A DNA stretch of 64,000 nucleotides. Source: Pseudorasbora parva (taxonomy: Eukaryota; Chordata; Actinopteri; Cypriniformes; Gobionidae). This document shows positions 52,401 to 62,291 of the stretch, in pieces. Both the position numbers and the translations under genes were made by a program. Below the pieces are notes generated by a model. That model did not search any database and was not told the DNA's origin. It worked only from the letters and a program-made list of their open reading frames with translations. The stretch spans positions 11,554,507-11,618,506 of the forward strand of contig NC_090180.1 in assembly GCF_024679245.1 (NCBI RefSeq), given 5' to 3'. Positions within the stretch are counted from its first letter, which is position 1. Every line of letters starts with the position of its first letter.

Positions 52401-55400
52401 CCCAACTGTCAGCAGGAAGCTGCATGTGTGAGTCAGAGATGCATGCAGTGCTATTATTATCAGTAATTATCAAGCGAGACCCTGCCTTCACTGATCAGAA
52501 TGACAAATGCATTTAGACGGCACTCAAAATGGTCTCAATTTATCATAATCAGTAATCTTGCACTGACATGCATGTGCCAAAGTAGCTTCCTGTTTGATGT
52601 GTTGAGGTATTTCTGTACATTTAACCTCTGGGAAAAAAGTTAATCTGCTGTGGGTGTGTTGGTATTTCTTAGATGTGTATTTCCTCCCACGCAGGCACCA
52701 GACAATGTTTGAAAACCCATCATCAAGTCCCGTGCCACCTGACCAGATTTAAGCCTATTGTTCCACCTACTGTCCGTCACACCCATTTCTTTTAACCGCA
52801 TACTTCACAAGACCTGGTTAAGTAGAGGTTTTAGGCACTAAGAAAATCACAGAGTAAAATTCTGGCCCGTAACGTTGAGGGTTTAAAGAGATAGTTCACC
52901 AAAAATAAAATGTATCCTACAATTTACTCACCCTCAAGCCATCCTAGGTGTATATGACTTCTTTTTTCAGACAAACACAATCAGAGATATATTAAATAAT
53001 TCTCTGGCTAATCCAAGCTTTATGAGGGTGGTAAATGAGACTTTGAATGATCAAAAAAGTGCATCTGTTCTAAAAAAAAACTTCACATGGCTCCAGGGGG
53101 TTAATACAGGCCTTCTGAAAGTCAAACACACCTAGGATGGATTGAGAATGAGTACATCATGGGATAAATTTCATTTTTGGGTGAACTTTCCCTTTAAATA
53201 TTGCGATGGGTGATCCTTGAGTTTTCACTATTGAGCAATGTACTTTATGGTTGGTTGTACTGTGCATTGTGCTTTTTTAAAGGTGCCCCAGAATGAGTTG
53301 AAACAATGTAAAATTGTTCTCTGATATCTATAAAGAGGGTATACGACTTATTTAAGGGCAAAATTTGTCCAAATACAGTTTTACAGGTCCATTTACAACC
53401 CTAGAAATTGTCCCTAGGATGTAATGCTGTTTTTACCTTATTTGTCATGAATATCATGAATATTAATGTTGAGCTCTGCTCTGATTGGCTTATTTCAGCA
53501 GCTCACAGCAGTTCAGATGTTCAGCGAAGTCCTAAGTCCTGACAGAACACAGACCGAATGAATGACACTTTAAGCTGAACATCTCAAATGGAGATTGCTA
53601 CAATGCAGCTTACTTGTTTATTGGTGTTTTCAGATCATCCGTCCACATGGTTGCCAAATTGGACGTTTAGGTAAAACACCAGCTAGTATACATGTTCTTT
53701 TCACAGAAAAGCTCTGATTAGGGGAAAATGACTGAAATCTGGCAAACACAAGCACGAACACTAGTACGCTCTGCTTTTAAACCAGTGCTTTTAGTTCAAG
53801 TTTTTATTTTTTAAACTACATTTTAGACTCGTCTGTTTTCGTCAAATATATTTTATAAAATAAGATATTACGTTAATCACAATGTAGTAGGCTACGCAGT
53901 GACTGTGATGTACTCTGAAATGCAAGCATGCAAAAACATCATACTTCAGTTCTCAAAAATATAAATATATATATTTTTTTACAAAATGAATAGAAGCCTT
54001 GTCAAATGACTCGTTTTAACTTATAAGGTGGAGAAGGTGACGCTAACTAGAAGGATCGAGTGAGCAATCTGTAAGCAACTAAAATAACGTAGACATACGT
54101 GCCTATGGTTGTATTTTGTTTTGTATGGTACTTTGAATTTCCTATTGTTACTGTACTAGCATCTTGCGTTATCTAAACAATGCTGTCTCTTTCAATTTAA
54201 TCAGAAAATGTTTAGACAGTCAGTAAGTGGATAAATCACTATATAAATCACTATCTACAATATAGTTGGAATTGCCTCTTTCTTAAGTTTTAGACGCTGA
54301 GCGAAGCTTGCTTGATATTGTCCCAGGTTAGAAAAACTGTCCGCGGTGAAATGTGTCGAGCAAACAAACAATTTTGAATCAAATTGTTGCGGTATCCGAT
54401 TATAATAAACATCAACCATTATCTGTGGGAAGGGTATGAAAAGTCCTCACATCCCCTGCACAGCCTGGAACACTATGTCCATGATCTGCCATTTCGCTAT
54501 CCTCGCATGACACTTGTTTACCTGATGATCCGGCTGTGGAGTTTGCCTGACAATTAAGCTGACATGCAAATGTTGGGGGCGTACATATTAATGATCCCAG
54601 CGATTGTGTCACAGTTTGTATCATGTTGAGATTTGCGTATTTTTCCGTGGTGTTTTTCCATGCACAAGATTTACATAAGAAGGAGGAGGTCTTTGAGGCT
54701 CAAAATATGTGATATCCATGTACTGAACTCTTATCATTTCACTATGGCAAGGTTAATAAAATGTTTCATTCTAGAGCACCTTTAAATCAGTGTTTATCTC
54801 TCTCTTGCAATGCATATAATTTCAAGTCATGTTGTGTCGGTCTCTATTTGTCACACTGTTCAATAATAACTTTCTTGCTCACTGGGCCGTTTTAAAGCAA
54901 TACTCTTTATAAAGTGCTTTGGATTTTGTACATCTAATATTATAAAAGATAAAGCTTCCAGATTTTATCCAATATTTAATGCCTTTTTTATCACAGTTTT
55001 TACTTATACAGTATAATAATGTTTGTATACATTAAAATAAATGGCTTTTCTATTTATAATAGCCTTTCTATTTTAGGAAGGGGGTCCTCACAAGGGAATC
55101 ACCATATTTGGGCGTTCTTGGCATCAAAATGTTAGTAAATATGCATAGAAGTGGCATCTAAATGATTAATTAGTACCTGTAACAGCATCAACTTCTTCAT
55201 CCACAGAGGTCTGGCTCATGAGGTTGCTGAAGGGAGAGAAGGGCAGGGAAGAGTTCAGATTGAGTCCCAGCATGAAATTGTGCACCTTTCCGGCACGGCC
55301 CTCACGTGTGGTGAACAGGGTGCTGTCCCCCATGATGGAGGTCAACATGCGCTGAACCCAGCTAGCCTGGGCATTACGCTGCCGCTCATCTTCTGCCTCT

Positions 55401-58400
55401 GCGGACTCTGTGCCTCCTGGAATAAAGAGAAACCCAGACAAACAATGAGTCTCTTGCTCCTTTTGGACAGATTTTTACCTACTATGCCAATATTTTTTTT
55501 ACTGGACCAAACACTAAAAATTATTTTTGTAACATTTTATATGCATCAGAAAGATATACATATATAGATTTATATAACTTATAAAATTATATATAATTTA
55601 TATAATATATTAGTTTTTTTGTTCTTGCAATAATAGCAGAAAGAAAATTAATGCAACTACAATCAATGATGTTATGAATACACTTTTATTGGAAAGTGAT
55701 TGCATATGGTGCAAAACATTAGACAGTTAGATAATGGTACCTTGGTAACAAAAATTAAACACAGACAAAACAATAAACAGTTAGATAACGTTACCTTAAT
55801 AAATAACTAAATAAATAAATAAATACCATAATAAAGGAAAAAAAACAGACAAAATGTTAGACTGTTAGATAATGTTACCTTGGTAACAATAAATAGATTG
55901 ATTGAAAATAGATTGATATCGTTAAGCCCTGAATTGAACTGAGCATGTCTGTGAGAAAGTAAAAGTGAGCGAAGAGCTCTCTCACCTCTTTGAGTTTCCT
56001 CCTCATTATCTGCTGAATCATCACCCACAATGTGCTCCGGCTTAATTTGCTCTGACAAACAGAAGACACAAACCATGTTAACCACCCAAAGCCTCTTTTT
56101 TTCTCCCTGTCCTGAGTTAAACCTCACAAAAAGGCATTTAACAAACTTTTTGCAAAACGCTAAACACAATTCCCTACATTAGACGCATTATTCAAACTAA
56201 CAGCTCATGTTTCATTTGGAAAACACTGCCATTTAAATGGCACACTCATTTACTGATTAATTACACACAATTATGTGGGTGAAAACACTTACAGTCTTGT
56301 TCAAAATAATAGCAGTACAATGTGACTAACCAGAATAATCAAGGTTTTTAGTATATTTTTTATTGCTACGTAGCAAACAAGTTACCAGTAGGTTCAGTAG
56401 ATTCTCAGAAAACAAATGAGACCCAGCATTCATGATATGCACGCTCTTAAGGCTGTGCAATTGGGCAATTAGTTGAATTAGTTGAAAGGGGTGTGTTCAA
56501 AAAAATAGCAGTGTGGCATTCAATCACTGAGGTCATCAATTTTGTGAAGAAACAGGTGTGAATCAGGTGGCCCCTATTTAAGGATGAAGCCAACACTTGT
56601 TGAACATGCATTTGAAAGCTGAGGAAAATGGGTCGTTCAAGACATTGTTCAGAAGAACAGCGTACTTTGATTAAAAAGTTGATTAGAGGGGAAAACCTAT
56701 AAAGAGGTGCAAAAAATGATAGGCTGTTCAGCTAAAATGATCTCCAATGCCTTAAAATGGAGAGCAAAACCAGAGAGACCGTGGAAGAAAACGGAAGACA
56801 ACCATCAAAATGGATAGAAGAATAACCAGAATGGCAAAGGCTCAGCCAATGATCACCTCCAGGATGATCAAAGACAGTCTGGAGTTACCTGTAAGTACTG
56901 TGACAGTTAGAAGACGTCTGTGTGAAGCTAATCTATTTTCAAGAATCCCTCTGTTAAAAAAAAGGCATGTGCAAAAGAGGTTACAATTTGCCAAAGAACA
57001 CAACAACTGGCCTAAAGAGAAATGGAGGAACATTTTGTGGACTGATGAGAGTAAAATTGTTCTTTTTGGGTCCAAGGGCCACAGGCAGTTTGTGAGACGA
57101 CCCCCAAACTCTGAATTCAAGCCACAGTACACAGTGAAGACAGTGAAGCATGGAGGTGCAAGCATCATGATATGGGCATGTTTCTCCTACTATGGTGTTG
57201 GGCCTATTTATCGCATACCAGGGATCATGGATCAGTTTGCATATGTTAAAATACTTGAAGAGGTCATGTTGCCCTATGCTGAAGAGGACATGCCCTTGAA
57301 ACGGTTGTTTCAACAAGACAATGACCCAAAACACACTAGTAAACGAGCAAAGTCTTGGTTCCAAACCAACAAAATTAATGTTATGGAGTGGCCAGCCCAA
57401 TCTCCAGACCTTAATCCAATTGAGAACTTGTGGGGTGATATCAAAAATGCTGTTTCTGAAGCAAAACCAAGAAATGTGAATGAATTGTGGAATGTTGTTA
57501 AAGAATCATGGAGTGGAATAACAGCTGAGAGGTGCCACAAGTTGGTTGACTCCATGCCACACAGATGTCAAGCAGTTTTAAAAAACTGTGGTCATACAAC
57601 TAAATATTAGTTTAGTGATTCACAGGATTGCAAAATCCCAGAAAAAAAAAATGTTTGTACAAAATAGTTTTGAGTTTGTACAGTCAAAGGTAGACACTGC
57701 TATTTTTTTGAACACACCCCTTTCAACTAATTACACAATTGCACAGCCTTAAGAGCGTGCATATCATGAATGCTGGGTCTTGTTTGTTTTCTGACAATCT
57801 ACTGAACCTACTGGTAACTTGTTTGCCACGTAGCAATAAAAAATATACTAAAAACCTTGATTATTCTGGTTAGTCACATTGTACTGCTATTATTTTGAAC
57901 AAGACTGTATACATAATTTGTTCACTTAGAAATCAAAACTCAATGTTTTGAGAAAGAAATCATTTTTAACCCCCTTGCATTTCTGTTTAAAGGTGCCCTA
58001 GAATGAGCTGAAACAATATGTTAAATTGTTCTCTGATATCTACATAGAGGGTATGTGGCTTATTTAAGGGCAACATTTGTCCATATACAGTTTTACAGGT
58101 CCATTTACAACCCTTGAAATTGTCCCTAGGATGTAATGCTCGGTTTTGTCCTTATTTGGAAGGGTCATGAATATTAATGTTGAGCTCTGCTCTGATTGGC
58201 TTATTTCAGCAGCTCACAGCAGTTCAGTTGTTCAGCGAAGCGGCTCGTGAGTCCTAACAGAACACAGACCGACTGAATGACACTTTAAGCTGAACATCTC
58301 AAATGGAGATTGCTAAAATACAGCTTACTTGTTTATAGGTGTTTTCAGATCATCCGTGCGTGCACGCACGTTTAGGTTAAACACCGGTTAGTATACATGT

Positions 58401-61400
58401 TCTTTTCACAGAAAAGCTGATTGGGGAATTTAAATTACTGCAACCGCAAGCACGAACAGTAGTACGCTCTGCTTTTCCCCCAACAAAACCAAAACCAGTG
58501 CTTTTAGTTCATGTTTTAATTTTTTAAGCTACATCTTAGACTCGCCTTTTTTCGTCAACGATATTGCATGTTTATATATATCGTTAATCACAATGTAGGC
58601 TATGCAGTGACTGTGATGCACTCTGAAATACAAGCATGCAAAAACATCATACTTCAGTTCTCAAAAATATAAATATACATTTTTTACAAAATTAATAGAA
58701 GCCTTGTCAAATGACTCGTTTTAACTTATAAGGTGGAGAAGGTGACGTTAGCTAGAAGGATCGAGTGAGCGATCGGAAAGCAACTAAAATAACGTAGACA
58801 TACGTGCCTATGGTTGTATTTTGTAATACAAAATAATATTAACCCTTGTCATTAGACACACTTTTTAGTTTTGTATGGTACTTGAGTTTCCTATTTTTAC
58901 TGTACTAGCATTTTGCGTTATCTAGATATGCTGTCATACTAATGCTGTCTCTTTCAATTTAATTAGAAATTGTTTAGACAGTCAGTAAGTTGATAAATCA
59001 CTATATACTGCTTGCAGGAATATAGCTGGAATTGCCCCTTTCTTCAGTTTAAGACGCTGAACGAAGCCTGCTTGATATTGTCCCAGGTTAGAAAAACTGT
59101 CCGCTGTGAAATGGGCCGAGCAAACGAGCAATTTTTCGCATGATGCTTGTTTACCTGATGATCCGGCTGCGTAGTTCCACCTGACAATGAACATGGGGTG
59201 ACATGCAAATGTAGGGGGTGTACATACACATGATCCCAGCGATTACATCACAGTTGGTGTTATGTTAAGATTTGCCTATTTTTCCGTGGGGTTTTTTATG
59301 CACGAGATTTACATATGAAGGAGGAGGCAATGGTGTTTGAAACTCACAGTATGTGATGTCCATGTACTGAACTCTTATTTTTTCACTATGGCAAGGTTAA
59401 TTTATTATTAATTTACAAAATGGAAAAATTGATTCTGTTACAGATTTTAAATATCTTGGATTGGTTTTAGATTCTCAGCTTACATTTAAAAAACATATAA
59501 AGAAAATTTCAAGAACAATACAAAGTAACCTTAAGTGTTTTAAATTAATTAGAAATTACATCCCAAACCAGGCAGCACTGTTGTACATGCACGCTATGGT
59601 ATTTTCTCATATATCATATTGCGTAACAGCATGGGCACAGGCTGCTCCTACTGTAATTAAAAGTTTAGGTTCATTATATAATCGTGCAATTAAAATCATG
59701 GACAAAAAACCGATTCGATATCATCACTGTGCTATTCTTAAAAAATATAATTTAATGAGTTTTGATAGTTTTATTAATTTTAGTTTTCTTAAATTATTGT
59801 ATAAATGTTTTAATCATTTAACGCCTGAACCGTTAAGTAAATATGTGGAGAAACTGAACAACAGCAGAGTTACGAGAAGTAATACACACCATGATTGTAA
59901 AATTCCATACTGCAGGACTAGTTTTGGTCAGACAGCTTTTTCTGTTAGAAGCTCTAAACTCTGGAATTTATTGCCACCTGATATAAAAACTATTCCTGAT
60001 TTTAAAATGTTTTCTTCCAGACTTAAGACATGGTTAAAGATAAATCAGACTTGTACTCACTTATAATATCATGATTATATTTTGTATGTTTGGAAGTTAT
60101 AGAGTATAATTGTTTGAGTTTTATTAATGTATGAATCAGTTTTTAGATACTTTTTTGTATTTATTGTATTTGATTGTATAAAGGCCCTTCTAGGGACAAG
60201 TGTTGCAAATTAGCCTTTGGCTATATACACTGTGATACAGACATCAGATTGTTTAGTTTAAATGATCTATGTTGGTGGTATCTGTCCCTATCAAATAAAT
60301 TATTAAATAAAAAAAATAAAAAATAATTAAATTGTTCATTCTAGGGTACCTTTAAAGTGCAAATGTAACCAGTCCTACTTGACCCGCTACAGATTCACAT
60401 GGGGGTCTCTGTCGTAGGAGTTGGGCGTGCTAACAAGGACACTAGAAAAAACTGCAGCCGCTGACGTCAATTGCTAGTTTGTCTCTTGAGGACAGGGAAG
60501 TGAGATTTAGACTCGCAGCTCTTACTGTCTGCATTCATTACACACAACCTCCTAAACCTCATACCCAACCAGGTCATGGCACCCAACGTATATACAGTCC
60601 TACACGATTGGCTCAGAGCGGGAATCAAACCGGTGTATAAGGTGGGCTTGCTAACAAGGACACTTAGTAAAGTCTGGTTTACATTCACAGCTCTACATTG
60701 ACTGGCCTACATCCATTACATAAATAAACATAATTGATCACTTTTTAATTTTGTTAAATTACGTTTTGAGAAATACATTTTTCACCCTTGCACCCTTGCA
60801 CCCTTGCACCGCCACTGTGGCTAGTGGTTTTCCGAATTAGCCACTCAGCATTTTTACTGGCACAATTTTCACATCGATACCACGGAGAAAAACTATCATA
60901 TAGATATATTTAATACTATCTAACAATTTGGCAGCATGTTTATTAGGCTGCTATCACTTTAAGACCAGACAAACAGACCCACTATACTCATACACGTGCT
61001 TTTTCTTTCTCAACTGTTTACGTTCATTTAAACCATTTAAACGGACTGTGTTTTCGTGAATCCTTGCAAAGACCGGCATTTTGAATTTAATTTGACTGTT
61101 TAAGCACAAAAAGCAGAGAAAAAGAACTCAGTTTAGTACTGAGATGAGACTATGTGAGCGCACTTTGGGTGTAAGTACAAAATCTGCGGGAGCGAGAAAG
61201 TGTAGCTGGTAATGTGTATCTATTTTGCGGAAAATTAGTATTTGAAGCATTATTTCAGTATCATTGTTTCAGTATTCAGATATGATATCTATATTTTTAA
61301 CAACACTACAATGCAGTTTATTATTTCAGATGCCTTTTTTAAAAGACTACTATTGATATTGAATGTATATATTATATATAAAATTCAAAAAAGCGCCTAG

Positions 61401-62291
61401 TAGGAGTGACTACGTTACACGGCACTGCTGAAATCCCCTGCATTTGGCAGGTGTTTATGTCAAGCCCTGTTTAATAGTTTTTGTGTAGAGTTACAATTTT
61501 TAGAAGAGTTAAAATAGCTTTGAATTAAGTGTTTGTTTCTGCAAGACGTGTGAGGTTTTGTATGTGGTGTGTGTGTTTTGTGGTTTTATTTGTGTAGTTT
61601 CGAGAAATAGAGCCATAGTTTCAGAAATAGTAAGCAATTTAAAAAAAACTGTAATAGCCAACTGTATACAAAAACAAATAGCACATTTGTGCTACAACTT
61701 GTAATTGTAAATGTATATCATGATAGTGTTTGTTGTGCTGAATTAATAACTTTTGTATAATGATAATAATAACAGTAATGAAAATATGATGGAAAATAAA
61801 GTCTCAGTGCAAAACAATATATAACAGCCCGAAAGTCTTAAAATGTCATGAACTTGAACATACTGAACAAATCTTTAGTGTTAAATTTTGCTTTACTTCA
61901 ACTTTGAATATTTGTAGGGGTTTTGACCTGAGGTCACACACCACAATAGTGTACACATCAGTGCGTTAATCTTATCATTTCCACACCAACACTGTGCACT
62001 CATGTGTGCCAACTGTACGTTTGCACTAGAAGAACTAGTAATGGCACATTTTAGTATGTTACAAGGATACAAACTTGAAGATATGATAACAATATAATTT
62101 GTCCTACATCTATGTTCTCCTGAAATATGGTGCAATTTGTCCCTTTCATCAAGTTCCTTGCCTCTGTTAGCCAGAAGAGTAAGAGCAACAATCTTACTCA
62201 CCCAGCTCCTCTTCCATTGTGCTACTGCTGGTAGTCTCCTTCACCCCCAGAACCCGGTTAAAGAGAATGGAGAAAGCACTCCCCCATACAC
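49434..62291 (-). CDS. pla2g4a: Cytosolic phospholipase A2 alpha, C-terminal 7 exons (partial gene)
   Basis: cPLA2 alpha releases arachidonate from membrane phospholipids. Exons, 5' to 3' within the window: 62202-62291, 55986-56051, 55177-55416, 52045-52229, 51227-51416, 49654-49811, 49434-49565 (TGA). All GT-AG and in frame, about 287 residues. Seen: [32 protein letters not shown], a proline-directed LPFSPF matching the human Ser505 MAP-kinase site, and [11 protein letters not shown] carrying the Asp549-type catalytic aspartate. Then come [17 protein letters not shown] and [10 protein letters not shown], which corresponds to the human Ser727 region. The C2 domain, the catalytic GxSGS serine and the Arg200 equivalent lie upstream, beyond base 64000. 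The last intron-rich region is full of transposons. Best match is PLA2G4A rather than other group IV paralogues. Confidence 0.95.
50083..50517. repeat. MITE in pla2g4a intron
   Basis: Left TTCACTTTATTAAGTAACA and right AAAATAAAGTGTTAC are inverted. The interior holds short related repeats around AGTAGACTGGTAGG and AATAGAATGTCTGTTGGGGA / ACAGAATGTTCAAAAGGGA. Confidence 0.55.
51535..51835. repeat. Interspersed fish repeat in pla2g4a intron
   Basis: Contains TTCTGAAGGGTCATGTGAC, GATCAAATAAATGCAGCCCT, GGTGAGCATAAGA and CTCAAACTTTTGGACGGTAG. It is the best preserved of several copies in the window. Non-coding. Confidence 0.75.
52882..53198. repeat. MITE in pla2g4a intron
   Basis: Ends TTAAAGAGATAGTTCACC and GGTGAACTTTCCCTTTAA. 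The interior shares TTTACTCACCCTCAAG with the palindromic MITE at 16742-17080. Confidence 0.75.
53276..54786. mobile_element. 1.5-kb non-autonomous inverted-repeat element, copy 1
   Basis: Ends TTTAAAGGTGCCCCAGAATG and, inverted, CATTCTAGAGCACCTTTAAA. The ends are compatible with a TTAA target duplication (T-TTAA-AGGTGC ... GCACCT-TTAA-A), which would suggest a piggyBac-type origin, but the palindromic TTTAAA makes this ambiguous. No transposase. Copy 2 is at 57990-60358, same orientation. Confidence 0.75.
55705..55890. repeat. Minisatellite, about three units
   Basis: The units share CAGTTAGATAATGGTACCTT / CAGTTAGATAACGTTACCTT and ACAGACAAAA, separated by AT-rich spacers with a short (AAAT)n tract. 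In the intron between the exons at 55416 and 55986. Confidence 0.75.
56290..57909 (+). mobile_element. Full-length Tc1-like transposon in pla2g4a intron
   Basis: Terminal inverted repeats ACAGTCTTGTTCAAAATAAT (left) and ATTATTTTGAACAAGACTGT (right), flanked by TA. Longer internal matches include ACAATGTGACTAACCAGAAT and its complement, and AAGGGGTGTGTTCAAAAAAA and its complement near 57698-57727. 1.62 kb, one broken transposase gene on the plus strand, opposite to pla2g4a. Confidence 0.93.
56628..57610 (+). pseudogene. Tc1-like transposase broken by two frameshifts near its N-terminus
   Basis: The natural start is the ATG at 56628 ([11 protein letters not shown]). One extra G in the AGAGGGGAAAACC run near 56690 shifts the frame and leads to a stop. 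A second one-base shift occurs near 56780 (GAGAGACCGTGG). From 56810 a clean 266-residue frame follows. It carries D79 (LWTDES), D170 ([11 protein letters not shown]) and E205 ([11 protein letters not shown]), a complete DD34E catalytic core, and ends with TAG. The GRKRK-type basic motif between the two DNA-binding parts is visible around 56780-56800 in the correct frame. As it stands the copy cannot make a full protein in one frame. Confidence 0.85.
57990..60358. mobile_element. 1.5-kb inverted-repeat element, copy 2, interrupted by a LINE
   Basis: Left end TTTAAAGGTGCCCTAGAATG; right end CATTCTAGGGTACCTTTAAA. It is collinear with 53276-54786 over nearly its whole length (for example TAAGGTGGAGAAGGTGACG and ACATACGTGCCTATGGTTGT). 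The copies diverge by small indels. After GGCAAGGTTAAT (about 59398) it is split by a LINE fragment and resumes at AAATTGTTCATTCTAGG (about 60328). Confidence 0.8.
59398..60328 (+). mobile_element. 5'-truncated L2/CR1-like LINE inserted in the copy-2 element
   Basis: Carries the C-terminal part of a non-LTR reverse transcriptase: about 59461-60066 encodes 201 residues in one clean frame. It reads [20 protein letters not shown] from just upstream, then the thumb-type region with YCVTAWAQA, and near the end [11 protein letters not shown] and [12 protein letters not shown]. This is the usual 3' end of L2/CR1/Jockey-type ORF2. The 5' end is truncated and the 3' end is an A/T-rich simple repeat (AATAAATTATTAAATAAAA), as for target-primed insertion. 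It lacks the YxDD core and the endonuclease. Confidence 0.8.
60375..60720 (-). repeat. Possible tRNA-derived repeat, two related segments
   Basis: On the minus strand GTGTCCTTGTTAGCA.GCC occurs twice (near 60430 and 60655). One copy is followed by ACCGGTTTGATTCCCGC, resembling a pol III B box. This could be a decayed SINE dimer; no intact tRNA fold is seen. Confidence 0.35.
60783..60813. repeat. Short tandem repeat, 10-bp unit
   Basis: CACCCTTGCA is repeated three times. Confidence 0.85.

Noticed and set aside
56842..57555. Minus-strand ORFs of 81-139 aa
   Set aside because: Antisense shadows of the Tc1-like transposase at 56810-57610.
60375..60720. Functional tRNA gene
   Set aside because: Only a B-box-like motif is recognisable; no cloverleaf with matching acceptor and anticodon stems can be drawn.
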